From positions 1 through 64,000 of the forward strand of contig JADJTX010000019.1 in NCBI GenBank assembly GCA_016710985.1: a stretch of DNA of 64,000 nucleotides, read 5' to 3'. The translations under genes were made by a program, and so were the position numbers. This DNA comes from Ignavibacteria bacterium (GTDB lineage Bacteria > Bacteroidota > Ignavibacteria > Tepidaquicellales > Tepidaquicellaceae). Shown piece after piece: positions 35,785-45,247 of the stretch. The notes beneath the pieces were generated by a model. That model saw only the letters and a program-made list of their open reading frames with translations. It ran no database searches and was not told the DNA's origin. Numbering within the stretch: the first letter of the stretch is position 1; every line of letters begins with the position of its first letter.

Positions 35785-37524
35785 TTACTTTATTAATATC
35801 ATCCTCTTGGTCTGTACAAATCCGTCTGCCTGTATCTTATAGAAATATGTTCCGCTCGAAAATTGTGACGCATTCCATTCATATTTATAATTACCTGCCT
35901 GTAAGACTTTGTTTTCAAGCAATGCTACTTCTCTTCCTGTTATGTCATATACAGCCAGTCTTACTTTCGAAGATACAGGTATGTCAAAGCTTAACTTCGT
36001 AGACGGATTAAATGGATTCGGAAAATTATCATTGAGTCTGAATGCTTCTTTTATTTCTGCCGGGCTCTTAACACGAGGGGCATCTTCATATCTTATCAGG
36101 CAATAATCCATTTCAGTTTCTTCACCCATGCTTTCTCCCATTACAAAGATTCCGCCTTTACCATCCAAGACCACTCTTTTGGCTATGTCATCACTGTTTT
36201 CAAATCTGTCTGTTCCGTTATACTTCTTTTCCCAGAGTAATTCACCGTTTGCAGAATACTTGATCGTCGCAAAGTCTTTACTGTAACCGCAGCTTTGGCT
36301 CAGACCAAATCCGCTTGTGAATCCGGTTACAATTACATTTCCGTTTATGTCTGCTGCCAGAGCAAGCGCTTCATCATCACCATATCCTCCGAATTCTTCG
36401 TTGCTGTAATTCCTGGTCCATTGTGTCTCCCCTATGGGATTCAATTTAACAGTATAGAAATCGCTTTCTCCGTCCGGTGAAACTGTCTTGCCTGTCAAAA
36501 ATATATTCCCTGCGTGGTCGATGGCTATTGCTCCGGCTTCTTCATTATTTGTAATACCCCTCTGCACAGACACATTATCTACTCTCGAAATCCATTCTGT
36601 TTTCCCGTTATTGTCATACTTCAGGGTCACAATATCTTTTCCTGTTCCTGCTCCGAAACTGTATCCTGTTACATAAACATTACCTGCTGCATCAAGCGTC
36701 AGAGCGCGGACTTCATCTTCATTTATAGCTACATTTCCTCCGACACCGTTATACACAGAAGACCATAATTCCTTTCCTGATTCACCGTATTTTATTGTAA
36801 AGTAATCTTTTCCTGAACCCAATCCTTCGCTGTATCCTGAAACAAAAACATTTCCATCTTCATCTGTCTTTACAGAAACTGGCTTATCGTCAAGTCCGGC
36901 TTGTCTGTCGAATGATATCTGCCATATCATTTCTCCTTTCGGGGAGTACTTGATCGTATGAAAGTCATATCCTGTTCCCTGTCCGTCACTGTATCCGGTA
37001 ACTAATACTGACCCGGAATAATCAACTGCTATTGAAGTAGCTTCTTCATCACTGTCTTCTATGCTTCCAATCCCGCTGAAATGGTTTATCCATATCTGCT
37101 TTCCCTCTGAGTTATAACTTATAGTGCAATAGTCTCTTCCTGTCACTCCGGTATGTGTGGATCCTGTTACAAGCACATTTCCTTCCGCATCTACGGCGAT
37201 TGCATTTGCAATATCATCATTTCCATCTGCATTTCCGGAGCCTGAATATGTTGCCGTCCACAGCTCTTTACCCGAATGACCATACTTGATTGTAAGAAAA
37301 TCCTTGCCGCCGTCTTTCCCTTCAGAATATCCGGTGACATAAACAAAGCCTTCCTTATCAATTGTCATTGCCATTGCCTTGTCATCCTTATCATAGCTGT
37401 TAAATCTTGCAACCCAGTCCTGTTTTGGCTCTGCATAACTTTTAAATGTAAAGCTGAGCATCAGAGCCAGTGAGAACATGATTGTTAAAATTCCCTGTTT
37501 ACTTTTTTTCATAATTGTTTTCAT
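35785..37524 (-). CDS. SBBP-repeat beta-propeller protein with T9SS sorting domain
   Basis: This 579-residue exported protein has a signal peptide (LTIMFSLALMLSFTFKSYA) and eight ~55-residue SBBP repeats, each of the form 'AxAxDxxGNVYVTGYSxGxG' followed by 'DFxTIKYxxxGxxLW'. A type A T9SS domain ends it (NDNFPNPFNPSTKLSFDIP to KRMILIK). An ATG four codons downstream (37512) is an alternative start. Proteins of this design are exported by T9SS and fixed to or released from the cell surface; the ligand is unknown. It lies between lipoprotein paralogs on the same strand. Confidence 0.9.
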   Translation of the reverse strand: MKTIMKKSKQGILTIMFSLALMLSFTFKSYAEPKQDWVARFNSYDKDDKAMAMTIDKEGFVYVTGYSEGKDGGKDFLTIKYGHSGKELWTATYSGSGNADGNDDIANAIAVDAEGNVLVTGSTHTGVTGRDYCTISYNSEGKQIWINHFSGIGSIEDSDEEATSIAVDYSGSVLVTGYSDGQGTGYDFHTIKYSPKGEMIWQISFDRQAGLDDKPVSVKTDEDGNVFVSGYSEGLGSGKDYFTIKYGESGKELWSSVYNGVGGNVAINEDEVRALTLDAAGNVYVTGYSFGAGTGKDIVTLKYDNNGKTEWISRVDNVSVQRGITNNEEAGAIAIDHAGNIFLTGKTVSPDGESDFYTVKLNPIGETQWTRNYSNEEFGGYGDDEALALAADINGNVIVTGFTSGFGLSQSCGYSKDFATIKYSANGELLWEKKYNGTDRFENSDDIAKRVVLDGKGGIFVMGESMGEETEMDYCLIRYEDAPRVKSPAEIKEAFRLNDNFPNPFNPSTKLSFDIPVSSKVRLAVYDITGREVALLENKVLQAGNYKYEWNASQFSSGTYFYKIQADGFVQTKRMILIK

Positions 37525-37557
37525 GATTAATTTTTTTTTTGTTTAAAAAATGTTTTT

Positions 37558-38013
37558 TTAATTTAGTTCGCTTTCAACTTTGATGAGAGGTTCTTCTGAC
37601 AAACTCTGCACTCCGGTTAAAAATACATCCAGCTCTACAGAATTTTGTGTCTTGTTCTCTATTGTAATTGAATTTGCAATGAACCCTTTGCTGTTGCATC
37701 CCAATACCATCACCACGTCATTTAGATATCCCAGTATTTCAACGCTGCTTTTTGCATCACCGCAGTTCAGTATAGAGATGGAATTGAATGAGCTGAATAC
37801 TGTATTCTTGTGACTGTATGTAAACGCCTGACGCGGCTTGAGTGTAATTTTGCTGTAAAATACGTCCGGGTTCTTTTTTATGCCCGGTGCATTTGATACT
37901 GCATCAGGTCCGGTACTCTGTGAAAATGGTGACACGATCTGATCACTGCAGCCGGTCATTATTGACAGAAGCATGACCATTACTGCTGTTATTGTTGATT
38001 TAATTTTTAACAT
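37558..38013 (-). CDS. Small lipoprotein, 'CSDQITS' paralog family
   Basis: The 151-residue product has a lipoprotein signal with lipobox MTGC, Cys22, then SDQIVSPFSQ. The core follows the family: 'FYSKITLKPRQAFTYSHKNT', ISILNCGDAKSSVEILGYL, 'VMVLGCNSKGFIANSITIEN' and VELDVFLTG. The two mature cysteines could pair. It is 33 bases upstream of the SBBP gene on the same strand, so the two may be co-transcribed. Confidence 0.82.
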   Translation of the reverse strand: MLKIKSTITAVMVMLLSIMTGCSDQIVSPFSQSTGPDAVSNAPGIKKNPDVFYSKITLKPRQAFTYSHKNTVFSSFNSISILNCGDAKSSVEILGYLNDVVMVLGCNSKGFIANSITIENKTQNSVELDVFLTGVQSLSEEPLIKVESELN

Positions 38014-38048
38014 GTTTTACTCCTTCTGTTTTTTAATTTATGAATTTT

Positions 38049-38567
38049 TTATTCTCCGGCTACTACACCGGTTACTGTAATTATTTTTTGTTCATCGTTT
38101 CTTAATTTCAGATCTATGAAGCTGCATTTTTCCATCAACACCGTCTTTGATCTGAATGCCATTCCGTCTGAATTGTATAAAGTAAAGATACCCGTTGAGT
38201 TTATGTACAATCCGAATATTCCGTATGTCCCTAATTCCTGCACGTTAAGTATCTCTCCCGGTTTTAAGTCTCTGAAAAAAGAAACTATCTGATTGAAATT
38301 GTTACCTGTGTTCGATTCAAGTAATTTTGAAAATGCGATCTTCTCTGATTTAAATCTGATGTTAAGATCAAGCTGAATACAGGTTGAATCATAATCCTTC
38401 ACAGGTTTGTTTTCACCCGCTGCTGTTACTCCTGAGTTGGTATTCTGATATCCTGTTAAAATTGAGTCACCGCATCCGGCTGTGAGAACCGAGAATGAAA
38501 GTAATGCTAAAAGAACTAATGATGCTATTGATTGCTTGGGGTTATTCTTTAAACTGATCCCTGACAT
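38049..38567 (-). CDS. Lipoprotein, distant member of the same family
   Basis: I choose the start at 38567 (MSGISLKNN) because GGAGG lies seven bases upstream and it gives a normal lipoprotein signal with lipobox TAGC, Cys32 (172 residues). A longer in-frame start at 38702, also with a good Shine-Dalgarno (GGGAG), would add 45 basic residues before the signal. The mature part is 'FSKLLESNTGNNFNQIVSFF', 'LYINSTGIFTLYNSDG', 'MAFRSKTVLMEKCSFIDLKL' and TVTGVVAGE. The overall layout resembles its neighbours but similarity is weak. Function unknown. Confidence 0.72.
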   Translation of the reverse strand: MSGISLKNNPKQSIASLVLLALLSFSVLTAGCGDSILTGYQNTNSGVTAAGENKPVKDYDSTCIQLDLNIRFKSEKIAFSKLLESNTGNNFNQIVSFFRDLKPGEILNVQELGTYGIFGLYINSTGIFTLYNSDGMAFRSKTVLMEKCSFIDLKLRNDEQKIITVTGVVAGE

Positions 38568-38819
38568 TTGACTCCTCCTTTCCTTTTTACTGTAAAATTT
38601 TGAAAACAATTTTGAATCTAATTTGAATCTTTGGGGTCTTATGGCTCCCGATTGATAAAAATTCTTCGGGGTGAATCTTTTATTTCTTTTGAGGTCTTTC
38701 ATTTTGTTCTCCCTTCTTTTTATTGGAATGTGAATCTGATATTATCATTTTCAAATCCTCTACAAAAATGCCAATTCCTATTCAGAATCTTAATAGATGA
38801 ACTCACACTTTATTTATAG

Positions 38820-39319
38820 GGGACTACACTTAATTTTTAATGATGAGAAGAAGAGACGCAACACTAAGGGGAGTAGTGCCGGGAAACTCGTAGCACAGAT
38901 TATTTGATATAATCTAAATGACATTTAAAATTTTAATTAATAATCTGTGCTACGGGAGTAGTGCCGGGAAACTCGTAGCACAGATTATGTGATATAATCT
39001 AAATGACATTTAAAATTTTAATAAACAATCTGTGCTACGGAGTAGTGGGAAACTCGTAGCACAGATTATTTGATATAATCTAAATGACATTTAAAATTTT
39101 AATTTAATAATCTGTGCTACGGGAGTAGTCGGGAAACTCGTAGCACAGATTATTTGATATCTAAAATGCAAAATTTAAGAGGTGTTGATAATCTGAGTGA
39201 GATTCCGGGAAATTCTAGCAAGATTAATGTAAAAAGCAAAATAAGAGGTGTTGAGACTCTGAGGAGATTAATGAGACGGCTTGAGTTAGAATCTCCTAGG
39301 GGCCCCCCGGGGGAATTAA
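38820..39319. other. Intergenic region between the lipoprotein cluster and the first response regulator
   Basis: It contains the palindromic tandem array at 38889-39160 and a GC-rich palindrome (CCTAGGGGCCCCCCGGGGG) near 39295-39312. Apart from these I see no gene. Confidence 0.5.
38889..39160. repeat. Tandem array of palindromic ~85-base units
   Basis: Units begin at 38889, 38974, 39055 and 39139 (the last cut short). Each full unit runs from CGTAGCACAGATTAT through a shared AT-rich middle (AATCTAAATGACATTTAAAA) to AATCTGTGCTACG, so it is a 13-base inverted repeat with a ~40-base loop. A GGAGTAGTGCCGGGAAACT-type spacer separates units. Single arms are also seen at 27316-27413. Confidence 0.88.
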
Positions 39320-39982
39320 TTAATTTAACTCATTCAGAAGTGTTTTATTTTCTATCGCAAACTTAACAAGGCTGTGGCTGCCTTTGAGATTAAGCTTGTT
39401 TGAGATGTTGGCTCTGTGATTTTCTATTGTCCTGTAACTTATGAAAAGAATTTCCGCAATATCTTTACTCGTCTTGTTTTCAGCGATGTATTTTAAAATT
39501 TTCTTCTCGGCGATTGTAAGGCTTTCAAGTCGCGGATTATTGTTTCTTAATTCATTTAATTTCTTTCTCCTGTTGATAAGGAAGTTTGAAACGGAAGGGC
39601 TTATGTAATACTTATCTTCCACTACAGAAAATATGCAGTCAAGAATGTCATTTACAGCGCTGTCTTTTAAAACAAAACCTTTAATGCCGAGATTCATTGC
39701 CTCTTCAAATATGTCTTCCTCTGCATACATTGTAAGAAATATTATCTTCGCCTCGGTGGAGTCCTTCAGCTCCTTCAAAACTTCCAGTCCCGTTTTCTTA
39801 GGCATGTCTATATCCAGTACTGCGACATCCGGTTTCAGTTCTAATATGAGCTCAAGTGCCTTCGCACCATTATCAGCTTCACCGATTATCTTTATCCTGT
39901 CGTCAAGCTCCAGTATCTGTTTCAGACCGTTCCTGAATATGGGATGGTCATCTGCTATTACAACTTTAATTTCATTACTCAT
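39320..39982 (-). CDS. NarL/FixJ-family response regulator
   Basis: The 220-residue product has an N-terminal receiver domain (acid pocket Asp11-Asp12, phospho-acceptor Asp57 in AVLDIDMPKKTG, LKDSA near 110) and a C-terminal LuxR-type helix-turn-helix (LTIAEKKILKYIAENKTSKD, then TIENHRANISNKL). When phosphorylated such proteins bind DNA as dimers. The partner is very likely the histidine kinase ending 205 bases upstream at 40188. Target genes are unknown; the neighbouring surface-protein genes are reasonable candidates. Confidence 0.93.
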   Translation of the reverse strand: MSNEIKVVIADDHPIFRNGLKQILELDDRIKIIGEADNGAKALELILELKPDVAVLDIDMPKKTGLEVLKELKDSTEAKIIFLTMYAEEDIFEEAMNLGIKGFVLKDSAVNDILDCIFSVVEDKYYISPSVSNFLINRRKKLNELRNNNPRLESLTIAEKKILKYIAENKTSKDIAEILFISYRTIENHRANISNKLNLKGSHSLVKFAIENKTLLNELN

Positions 39983-40187
39983 TTTATTATAATTTTAATT
40001 TAACTTAAGTTGGAGCCGCTTCAAAATTTAAAATAAGAGATAGCCACGAATTGCACTAATTGGCACGAATTGACAAAAATCAACAATTAAAAAAATTAGT
40101 GTAATTTCGTGTAATTCTTGTCTAATATAGTTTCCAAAATTCAAAGCGGTAATCTTGTGTAATTTAATTCTGCAAATTAACCGCTTG
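39983..40187. other. Intergenic with dispersed CACGAATT repeat
   Basis: GCCACGAATTGCACTAATTG and a GCACGAATTGAC copy, followed by GTGTAATTTCGTGTAATTC, form the same short dispersed family as at 11110 and 43708. No gene. Confidence 0.5.
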
Positions 40188-43100
40188 TTAGTTCCTCAGG
40201 CGGTTGGTCAGCGGAACAACAATGTTAAACGTAGTTCCGTTGCCCGGTGATGACTCGATATTAAATTTTCCTTTGAATAATTTCACTCTTTCACTCATTC
40301 CTTTCAAACCAAATCCGTGCTGGCTTGAATTCGCTGCCGCTTTCTCGGTATTGAATCCCACTCCGTCATCGGAGATCATGACAGAGATATCATCACTGCC
40401 TTTACTTACATTTAAGATCACTTCCTTTGCCTGAGAATGTTTGATGATGTTCGTTATGCATTCCTGCACGATTCTGTACAGGTTTATCTCAACTTCCGGC
40501 TGAAGCAGTTTATCTATACTGTCAATGTGACTGGTAAAAATAATTTCCGTTGATCTTGCAGTTCTGTCAATTATTGATTGTATTGCCTTTGCTAATCCTA
40601 ACCGCTCGATCTGATACGGATGCAATGTATATGAAAGCTCTCTGATGTCATTTATGGTATCCGATATTATACCCGATACTTCATTTATGTTCTTAAAAAT
40701 AAATTCTTTGTCATCGGGTTTATTAATGCTTAAAAGCAATTTGTTTTTTGTAATGAGCAGTTCATGTCCTATGCTGTCGTGAAGTTCGCTCGCAATTCTT
40801 TTTCTGTCATTCTCCTGAACATCGATCAGCCTTTTTGTAAATTCTTCCTGCGCTTTTTTTTCTTTCCTTACTTTCTCCAGTTTGTTCTGATAAATACTTC
40901 CTGCTGCTCCTGCTATTGCCAGAGCTCCCAGTCCCTTGAACCAGATGGTTTTCCAGAAAGGCGGCGTAATTTTAATTTTAACTGAAGTTCCTTCTTCATT
41001 CCATACTCCGTCATTGTTAGATCCCTTTACTCTGAATAAGTATTCACCCGGATTTAAATTCGTATAAGTTGCGAATCCCCTGTTACCGGAATATACCCAG
41101 TCTTTGTCGAATCCTTCCATCTTATATGCATATTGATTCTTACCCGGAATATTGTAATCCAGTGAAGCGAACTCAAATGAAAACACGCTCTCTCTGTAGG
41201 AAAGTGTTATTTCATCTTCGAGTGTTATTGATTTTTTTAATACTGAACCGTTTTCTGAAATTGAAACAGGTTTGTTAAATATCTGAAAGTTAGTAATTAC
41301 TACCGGCGGGATGAAAGAATTTTCCGTAATGTCCTGAGGATTAAATATATTAAATCCGTTTATCCCTCCGAATACAAGCTCTCCGCTCTTTAGTTTTAAA
41401 AAAGACCATTGATTATATTCATTGCTCTGAAAGCCGTCTCTTGCGTCATAGTTTCTGAAAGTTTCGGTCCGTTTATTGAATTTTGACAAGCCGTAGTTAG
41501 TGCTGATCCATAAATTTCCCGTATCATCCTCAAGTATTCCCATTACAGTATCGTTTGATAATCCGTCATTCTGATTGAACCTTTTAAAGATTTTTTTATC
41601 TCTATCAAACTTATTTAACCCGCCTCCTACAGTTCCGATCCATATTACTCCTGATGTATCCATAAAAATTGTCATGATATGATTACCGCTTATGCTTGAT
41701 GAATTCCGGGGATCATTTTTAAACTGATAGAACTTCTCCTCACGTATGTCAAATCTGCAGACTCCTGATTCCATTGTCCCCAGCCAGATAGTATTTTCAT
41801 CTTCCACTAATATACTTCTGATCCTGTTCGAACAAATGCTGTACTCATCATCAGGATCATTTTTATATATGGTAAATTTCTGTTCCCTTATATCAAATTT
41901 ATTTAATCCTCCTCCGACCGTTCCGATCCACAATGTGCTGTTGCTCTTTGCCAGTGCGAATATTGAATTTTGACTGACAGAATTCGAATCATCCGGATCA
42001 TTAAAATATCTTGTAAAAGTATTCCTGTTATTATCAAATTTATTTAAACCTTTATTGGTAGCTATCCAGAATACATTTTTCTCCATCTCCAGAATATAGT
42101 TAACTGTATTGTTGCTGATTGAATTTGAGTCGGAAGGATCATTTTTATAATGATTGAACGTGTTTTTTTTCCGGTCGTATTTGTTGAAGCCGCTGTCCCG
42201 TGTTCCGATCCAGATGATACCTTCTGAATCTTCACAAAAATTATATACAATGCTGCTGCTTAATGTATTTAAAGTATCTTCTTTTTTATAGAAGTGTAGT
42301 ATTTTTTTTGACTGAGGGCTGAATTTATTCAATCCGCCTCCAAATGTTCCAATCCAGATAATTCCAGATCTATCTTCGTATATGGAATATATTGAATTGT
42401 TACTTATAGAGTTTGGATTATTTTTCCCGGTTTTATAACACTCGAATTCGCCGGTTTCCGCGTTAAATAAGTTCAGACCATTTTCCCTGGTTCCCACCCA
42501 GATATTATTTGAATTATCCGCGAGTATTGAAGAAACTAAATTCTCGCTTATCGATTTACAATTTTGAGGTTCATTAAGATAATGCTCAAATCTGTTTTCA
42601 CCGCTTTTAAGCCGGAACAAACCGTAGTTTGTGGAAACATATAAATTATTTCTTTTATCTGCACATAAGGAATTTATGCTGTTAATACTCATGGCGTGTT
42701 CAGATTCTTCTGAGAGATTGTATCTGATAAATTTCTCATTTTCACGGTCAAACAAGCATAAGCCGCCTCTCCAGGTACCAATCCAAAAATTGCCGTCGGA
42801 ATCCTCGACTATGGAATTTACACGGTTCTCACTTAAGCTGTGAATGTCGCTGTCGTTCTTCCTGTAATGAAAAAAATTGTCTGAATTTTCATTATATTTT
42901 TCGAGTCCTCCTCCGTAAGTTCCGATCCAGAGGGTACCATTCCTGTCTTCATAAATAGTTCTTACCTGATTGTTGGATATGCTGTTCTCATCCTCTCTGT
43001 TTGCACCGTAATTAAAGAAAATTTCTTTTTCCCTGTCAAATCTGCTTAAACCATTGTCAGTTCCAATCCACAAATTCTTACTCTTATCTTCACAAATGCA

Positions 43101-43307
43101 ATAGATATTATTGTAGCAAATACTATTGCTGTTTTCAGACTCATTTCTGTAAACATGAAATCTTCTGCCGTCAAATTTATTTAATCCATCCTGAGTCCCA
43201 AACCACATAAAGCCTGCTTCATCCTGAAAAATACACTGAACAGAAATTTGTGATAAACCATCTTCTACAGTAATATTTTCAAATTTGATATCGTGCTTGT
43301 TTTGCAA
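40188..43307 (-). CDS. Propeller/Y_Y_Y sensor histidine kinase (NarX-type kinase core)
   Basis: 1039 residues. About 14 reg_prop repeats (IWIGTxGGGLNKFD, each ~45 residues, 20-640) form a two-propeller sensor. A Y_Y_Y domain follows (~665-780, YAYKMEGFDKDWVYSGNRG) and one hydrophobic segment (~788-807). A HisKA_3 domain has His843 in ELHDSIGHELL, and the HATPase_c domain has Asn953, Asp980-Gly982 and GFGLKG at 998-1003. The start is TTG at 43307 with an in-frame stop seven codons before it, so no signal peptide is encoded, which is odd for this family. The response regulator at 39320 is next on the strand. The ligand is unknown. Confidence 0.92.
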   Translation of the reverse strand: MQNKHDIKFENITVEDGLSQISVQCIFQDEAGFMWFGTQDGLNKFDGRRFHVYRNESENSNSICYNNIYCICEDKSKNLWIGTDNGLSRFDREKEIFFNYGANREDENSISNNQVRTIYEDRNGTLWIGTYGGGLEKYNENSDNFFHYRKNDSDIHSLSENRVNSIVEDSDGNFWIGTWRGGLCLFDRENEKFIRYNLSEESEHAMSINSINSLCADKRNNLYVSTNYGLFRLKSGENRFEHYLNEPQNCKSISENLVSSILADNSNNIWVGTRENGLNLFNAETGEFECYKTGKNNPNSISNNSIYSIYEDRSGIIWIGTFGGGLNKFSPQSKKILHFYKKEDTLNTLSSSIVYNFCEDSEGIIWIGTRDSGFNKYDRKKNTFNHYKNDPSDSNSISNNTVNYILEMEKNVFWIATNKGLNKFDNNRNTFTRYFNDPDDSNSVSQNSIFALAKSNSTLWIGTVGGGLNKFDIREQKFTIYKNDPDDEYSICSNRIRSILVEDENTIWLGTMESGVCRFDIREEKFYQFKNDPRNSSSISGNHIMTIFMDTSGVIWIGTVGGGLNKFDRDKKIFKRFNQNDGLSNDTVMGILEDDTGNLWISTNYGLSKFNKRTETFRNYDARDGFQSNEYNQWSFLKLKSGELVFGGINGFNIFNPQDITENSFIPPVVITNFQIFNKPVSISENGSVLKKSITLEDEITLSYRESVFSFEFASLDYNIPGKNQYAYKMEGFDKDWVYSGNRGFATYTNLNPGEYLFRVKGSNNDGVWNEEGTSVKIKITPPFWKTIWFKGLGALAIAGAAGSIYQNKLEKVRKEKKAQEEFTKRLIDVQENDRKRIASELHDSIGHELLITKNKLLLSINKPDDKEFIFKNINEVSGIISDTINDIRELSYTLHPYQIERLGLAKAIQSIIDRTARSTEIIFTSHIDSIDKLLQPEVEINLYRIVQECITNIIKHSQAKEVILNVSKGSDDISVMISDDGVGFNTEKAAANSSQHGFGLKGMSERVKLFKGKFNIESSPGNGTTFNIVVPLTNRLRN

Positions 43308-43848
43308 AATTGTTCCCGGTATTTGTTAAGTGATTCTGTTTGTTAAATGTCTGTGAATGAGTTACAAAATAGTTCTATAAGTCTTTAAGTTCAAATAAGA
43401 AAATTATAGTAAGCCATGAAGACCTTGAAGTTGTATTACTGCTGTCCAAAATGTTTTAACCACAAAGCTCTCAAAGAATTCACAAGTAGCACAAAGACTA
43501 AAAAAATAAGTAAAAAATCATTGCTGTCCAAAATGTTTTTAAAATTAAATAACATTAAAATTCAATCTGTTTCGATAACCTTTTTGAGTAATTATCGAAT
43601 CTATTTAAATCAACCCCTAAATCATTCTTAATTTTATGCTTATGCTTTCAAAATAAATTTATGTTAATTCTATTTAAAAATTAGTGATAATAATTTTAAT
43701 TCGTGATCATTCGTGAAATTCGTGGCAAGCTTTTTCTTTATTTTGGACGGATGTGAAAATTAAAAATGATTATGATATTTTTATTATTAATAAATTTATT
43801 TAAATTCACATAATTTTTTTCTAATAAATTAAAATGAAGGAGAATTAA
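43308..43848. other. Intergenic region with short dispersed motifs
   Basis: CTGTCCAAAATGTTTT occurs at ~43442 and ~43525. CATTCGTGAAATTCGTGGCA near 43708 is an inverted copy of the repeat at 11113. The region is otherwise AT-rich with no gene. Confidence 0.5.
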
Positions 43849-44079
43849 ATGTTAAATGAACAAGGTAAAGGAGATAATTGTACTTACAAAATTGTATCTG
43901 AAAGTACACTTGATCAACTGGAAAAAAAAGTTAACGACATAATTGCACAAGCCTGGGAAGGTGACGGATCCGGATACGGTAAATGGGAATTACAGGGAGA
44001 AGTCGGATTTGACGGAAAAAATTATTTTCAGGTAATGATACGATGCCCTATACAAAATGCAACTGCAGCAAAATCATAG
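43849..44079 (+). CDS. Small DUF1737-like protein
   Basis: The 76-residue cytosolic protein has AAGGAG eight bases before the ATG. The pattern 'YKIVSESTLDQLEKKVNDII' followed by AQAWEG, GKWELQGEVG and YFQVMIRC fits DUF1737: a beta-strand, a helix 'LE..VN..I..GW', then a strand ending 'YxQxMxR'. The function of that family is unknown. It faces the related gene ending at 44218 across a bidirectional terminator. Confidence 0.72.
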   Translation: MLNEQGKGDNCTYKIVSESTLDQLEKKVNDIIAQAWEGDGSGYGKWELQGEVGFDGKNYFQVMIRCPIQNATAAKS

Positions 44080-44156
44080 CATCAAGTATAGGTAGTCAGG
44101 ATTTTATACAGCTTTTGTTGCAAACCTGCAAGGATTATTATTCTTCATAGTTCTAA

Positions 44157-44197
44157 TAAAAAAAATCCAAAATTTATTTAAATTTTGGATTTTTTTT
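44157..44197. terminator. Bidirectional terminator
   Basis: AAAATCCAAAATTT and AAATTTTGGATTTT form a long stem with A- and T-runs at the two ends, between convergent genes. Confidence 0.85.
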
Positions 44198-44217
44198 GTT
44201 AAAATTACACCTTCTTT

Positions 44218-44445
44218 TTAATCATGCACGTGCTGACACCAGCCCGAACCGTTAAAATATGGCTGACTTTCTGTTTCCCATCCATTCGCAATCATGTCAC
44301 TTACAGTGCTATTGAGCTTTTCTAAAGAGCCTTCACAGACTGTAACGACCTGTTGAGTATTACGATAACTATTTGTCTGGAATTGTGAAACACTAACCGT
44401 TAAAAAAGATAAAGCAATAAAAAGACCGGCAATTCCGTTTTTCAT
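44218..44445 (-). CDS. Small exported DUF1737-like protein
   Basis: 75 residues with a signal peptide (AGLFIALSFLTVSVSQFQ) and AAGGAG before the start. The mature part 'VVTVCEGSLEKLNSTVSDMI', then ANGWETESQPYFNGSGWCQ, repeats the DUF1737 helix-plus-GW pattern of the facing gene at 43849 and ends soon after (HVHD). Two cysteines could form a disulfide. It appears to be an exported relative of the cytosolic one. Confidence 0.65.
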   Translation of the reverse strand: MKNGIAGLFIALSFLTVSVSQFQTNSYRNTQQVVTVCEGSLEKLNSTVSDMIANGWETESQPYFNGSGWCQHVHD

Positions 44446-44586
44446 TTTTGTATCTCCTTAATTATTTAATTTGTTAAAATTGTGAATTGAATCAATCTTC
44501 TTAATTAAAGTTTTTTTTTCAAGATATTTTTTTACTCCATTACAAGAAATTGCCTGAGTCCGTAAAATACCTGCAAATCATAAACT

Positions 44587-45247
44587 TCACAGATGTGATC
44601 TGTTTTCAATGGCAAATTTCACAAGACTGTTTGTTCCTTTAAGCTCCAGTTTGGTACTGATGTTTGTTCTGTGGTTTTCAGCTGTTTTAAAACTTATGTC
44701 AAGCATCTCCGAAATTTCTTTGGTCGTATGTCCTTCGGCTATTAATTTCAGAATTGTCACTTCGGATTTTGTAAGTCTGTCTGTCAGCGAAGATTCTTCA
44801 GTTTGTCTCTTTGATATGTGATTCTTTTTTATCAGAAGATCGGATAATTTTGAGCTTATGTAATATTTATTGTCATTCACCTTGTATATGCATTCTATGA
44901 TCTCGCTTATTGCGCTGTCTTTTAAGACATAGCCGCTGATGCCGAGTTCGACTCCTTCATCATAAAAATCTTCATCAGCATAGACTGTTAAAAATATAAT
45001 TTTGGAACTGTTTTTTAATTTGTTTAATTCTCTGAGTACTTCAAGACCGTTTTTTTTAGGCATGTCTATGTCAAGCAGTACAATGTCAGGCTTTAAATTA
45101 ATAATAAGATCCAGCGCAGTCTGACCGTTGTCGGCTTCCCCTGAGTATTTCAATATTGCTGTCTTCCTCAATTATCTGCCTTAAGCCACTTCTGAATATC
45201 GGATGATCGTCAGCCATTACGATCCGAATTTTGTTTTGAGTTTTCAT
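44587..45247 (-). CDS. NarL/FixJ-family response regulator, frameshifted in the receiver domain
   Basis: The ATG at 45247 overlaps the kinase stop by one base (TAATG) and gives KIRIVMADDHPIFRSGLRQI. An extra base near 45140 then breaks the frame. The remaining ORF (44587-45171) continues with GEADNGQTALDLIINLKPDI, VLLDIDMPKKNGLEVL (phospho-Asp), LKDSA and a LuxR-type helix-turn-helix (KLIAEGHTTKEISEML, ENHRTNISTKL). Without the frameshift this is a normal ~219-residue regulator. As read, the N-terminal acid pocket is detached, so the product would be inactive in phosphotransfer. Confidence 0.85.

Noticed and set aside
39154..39366. Plus-strand 70-codon ORF
   Set aside because: It starts inside the tandem palindrome and overlaps the end of the response regulator; composition is not protein-like.
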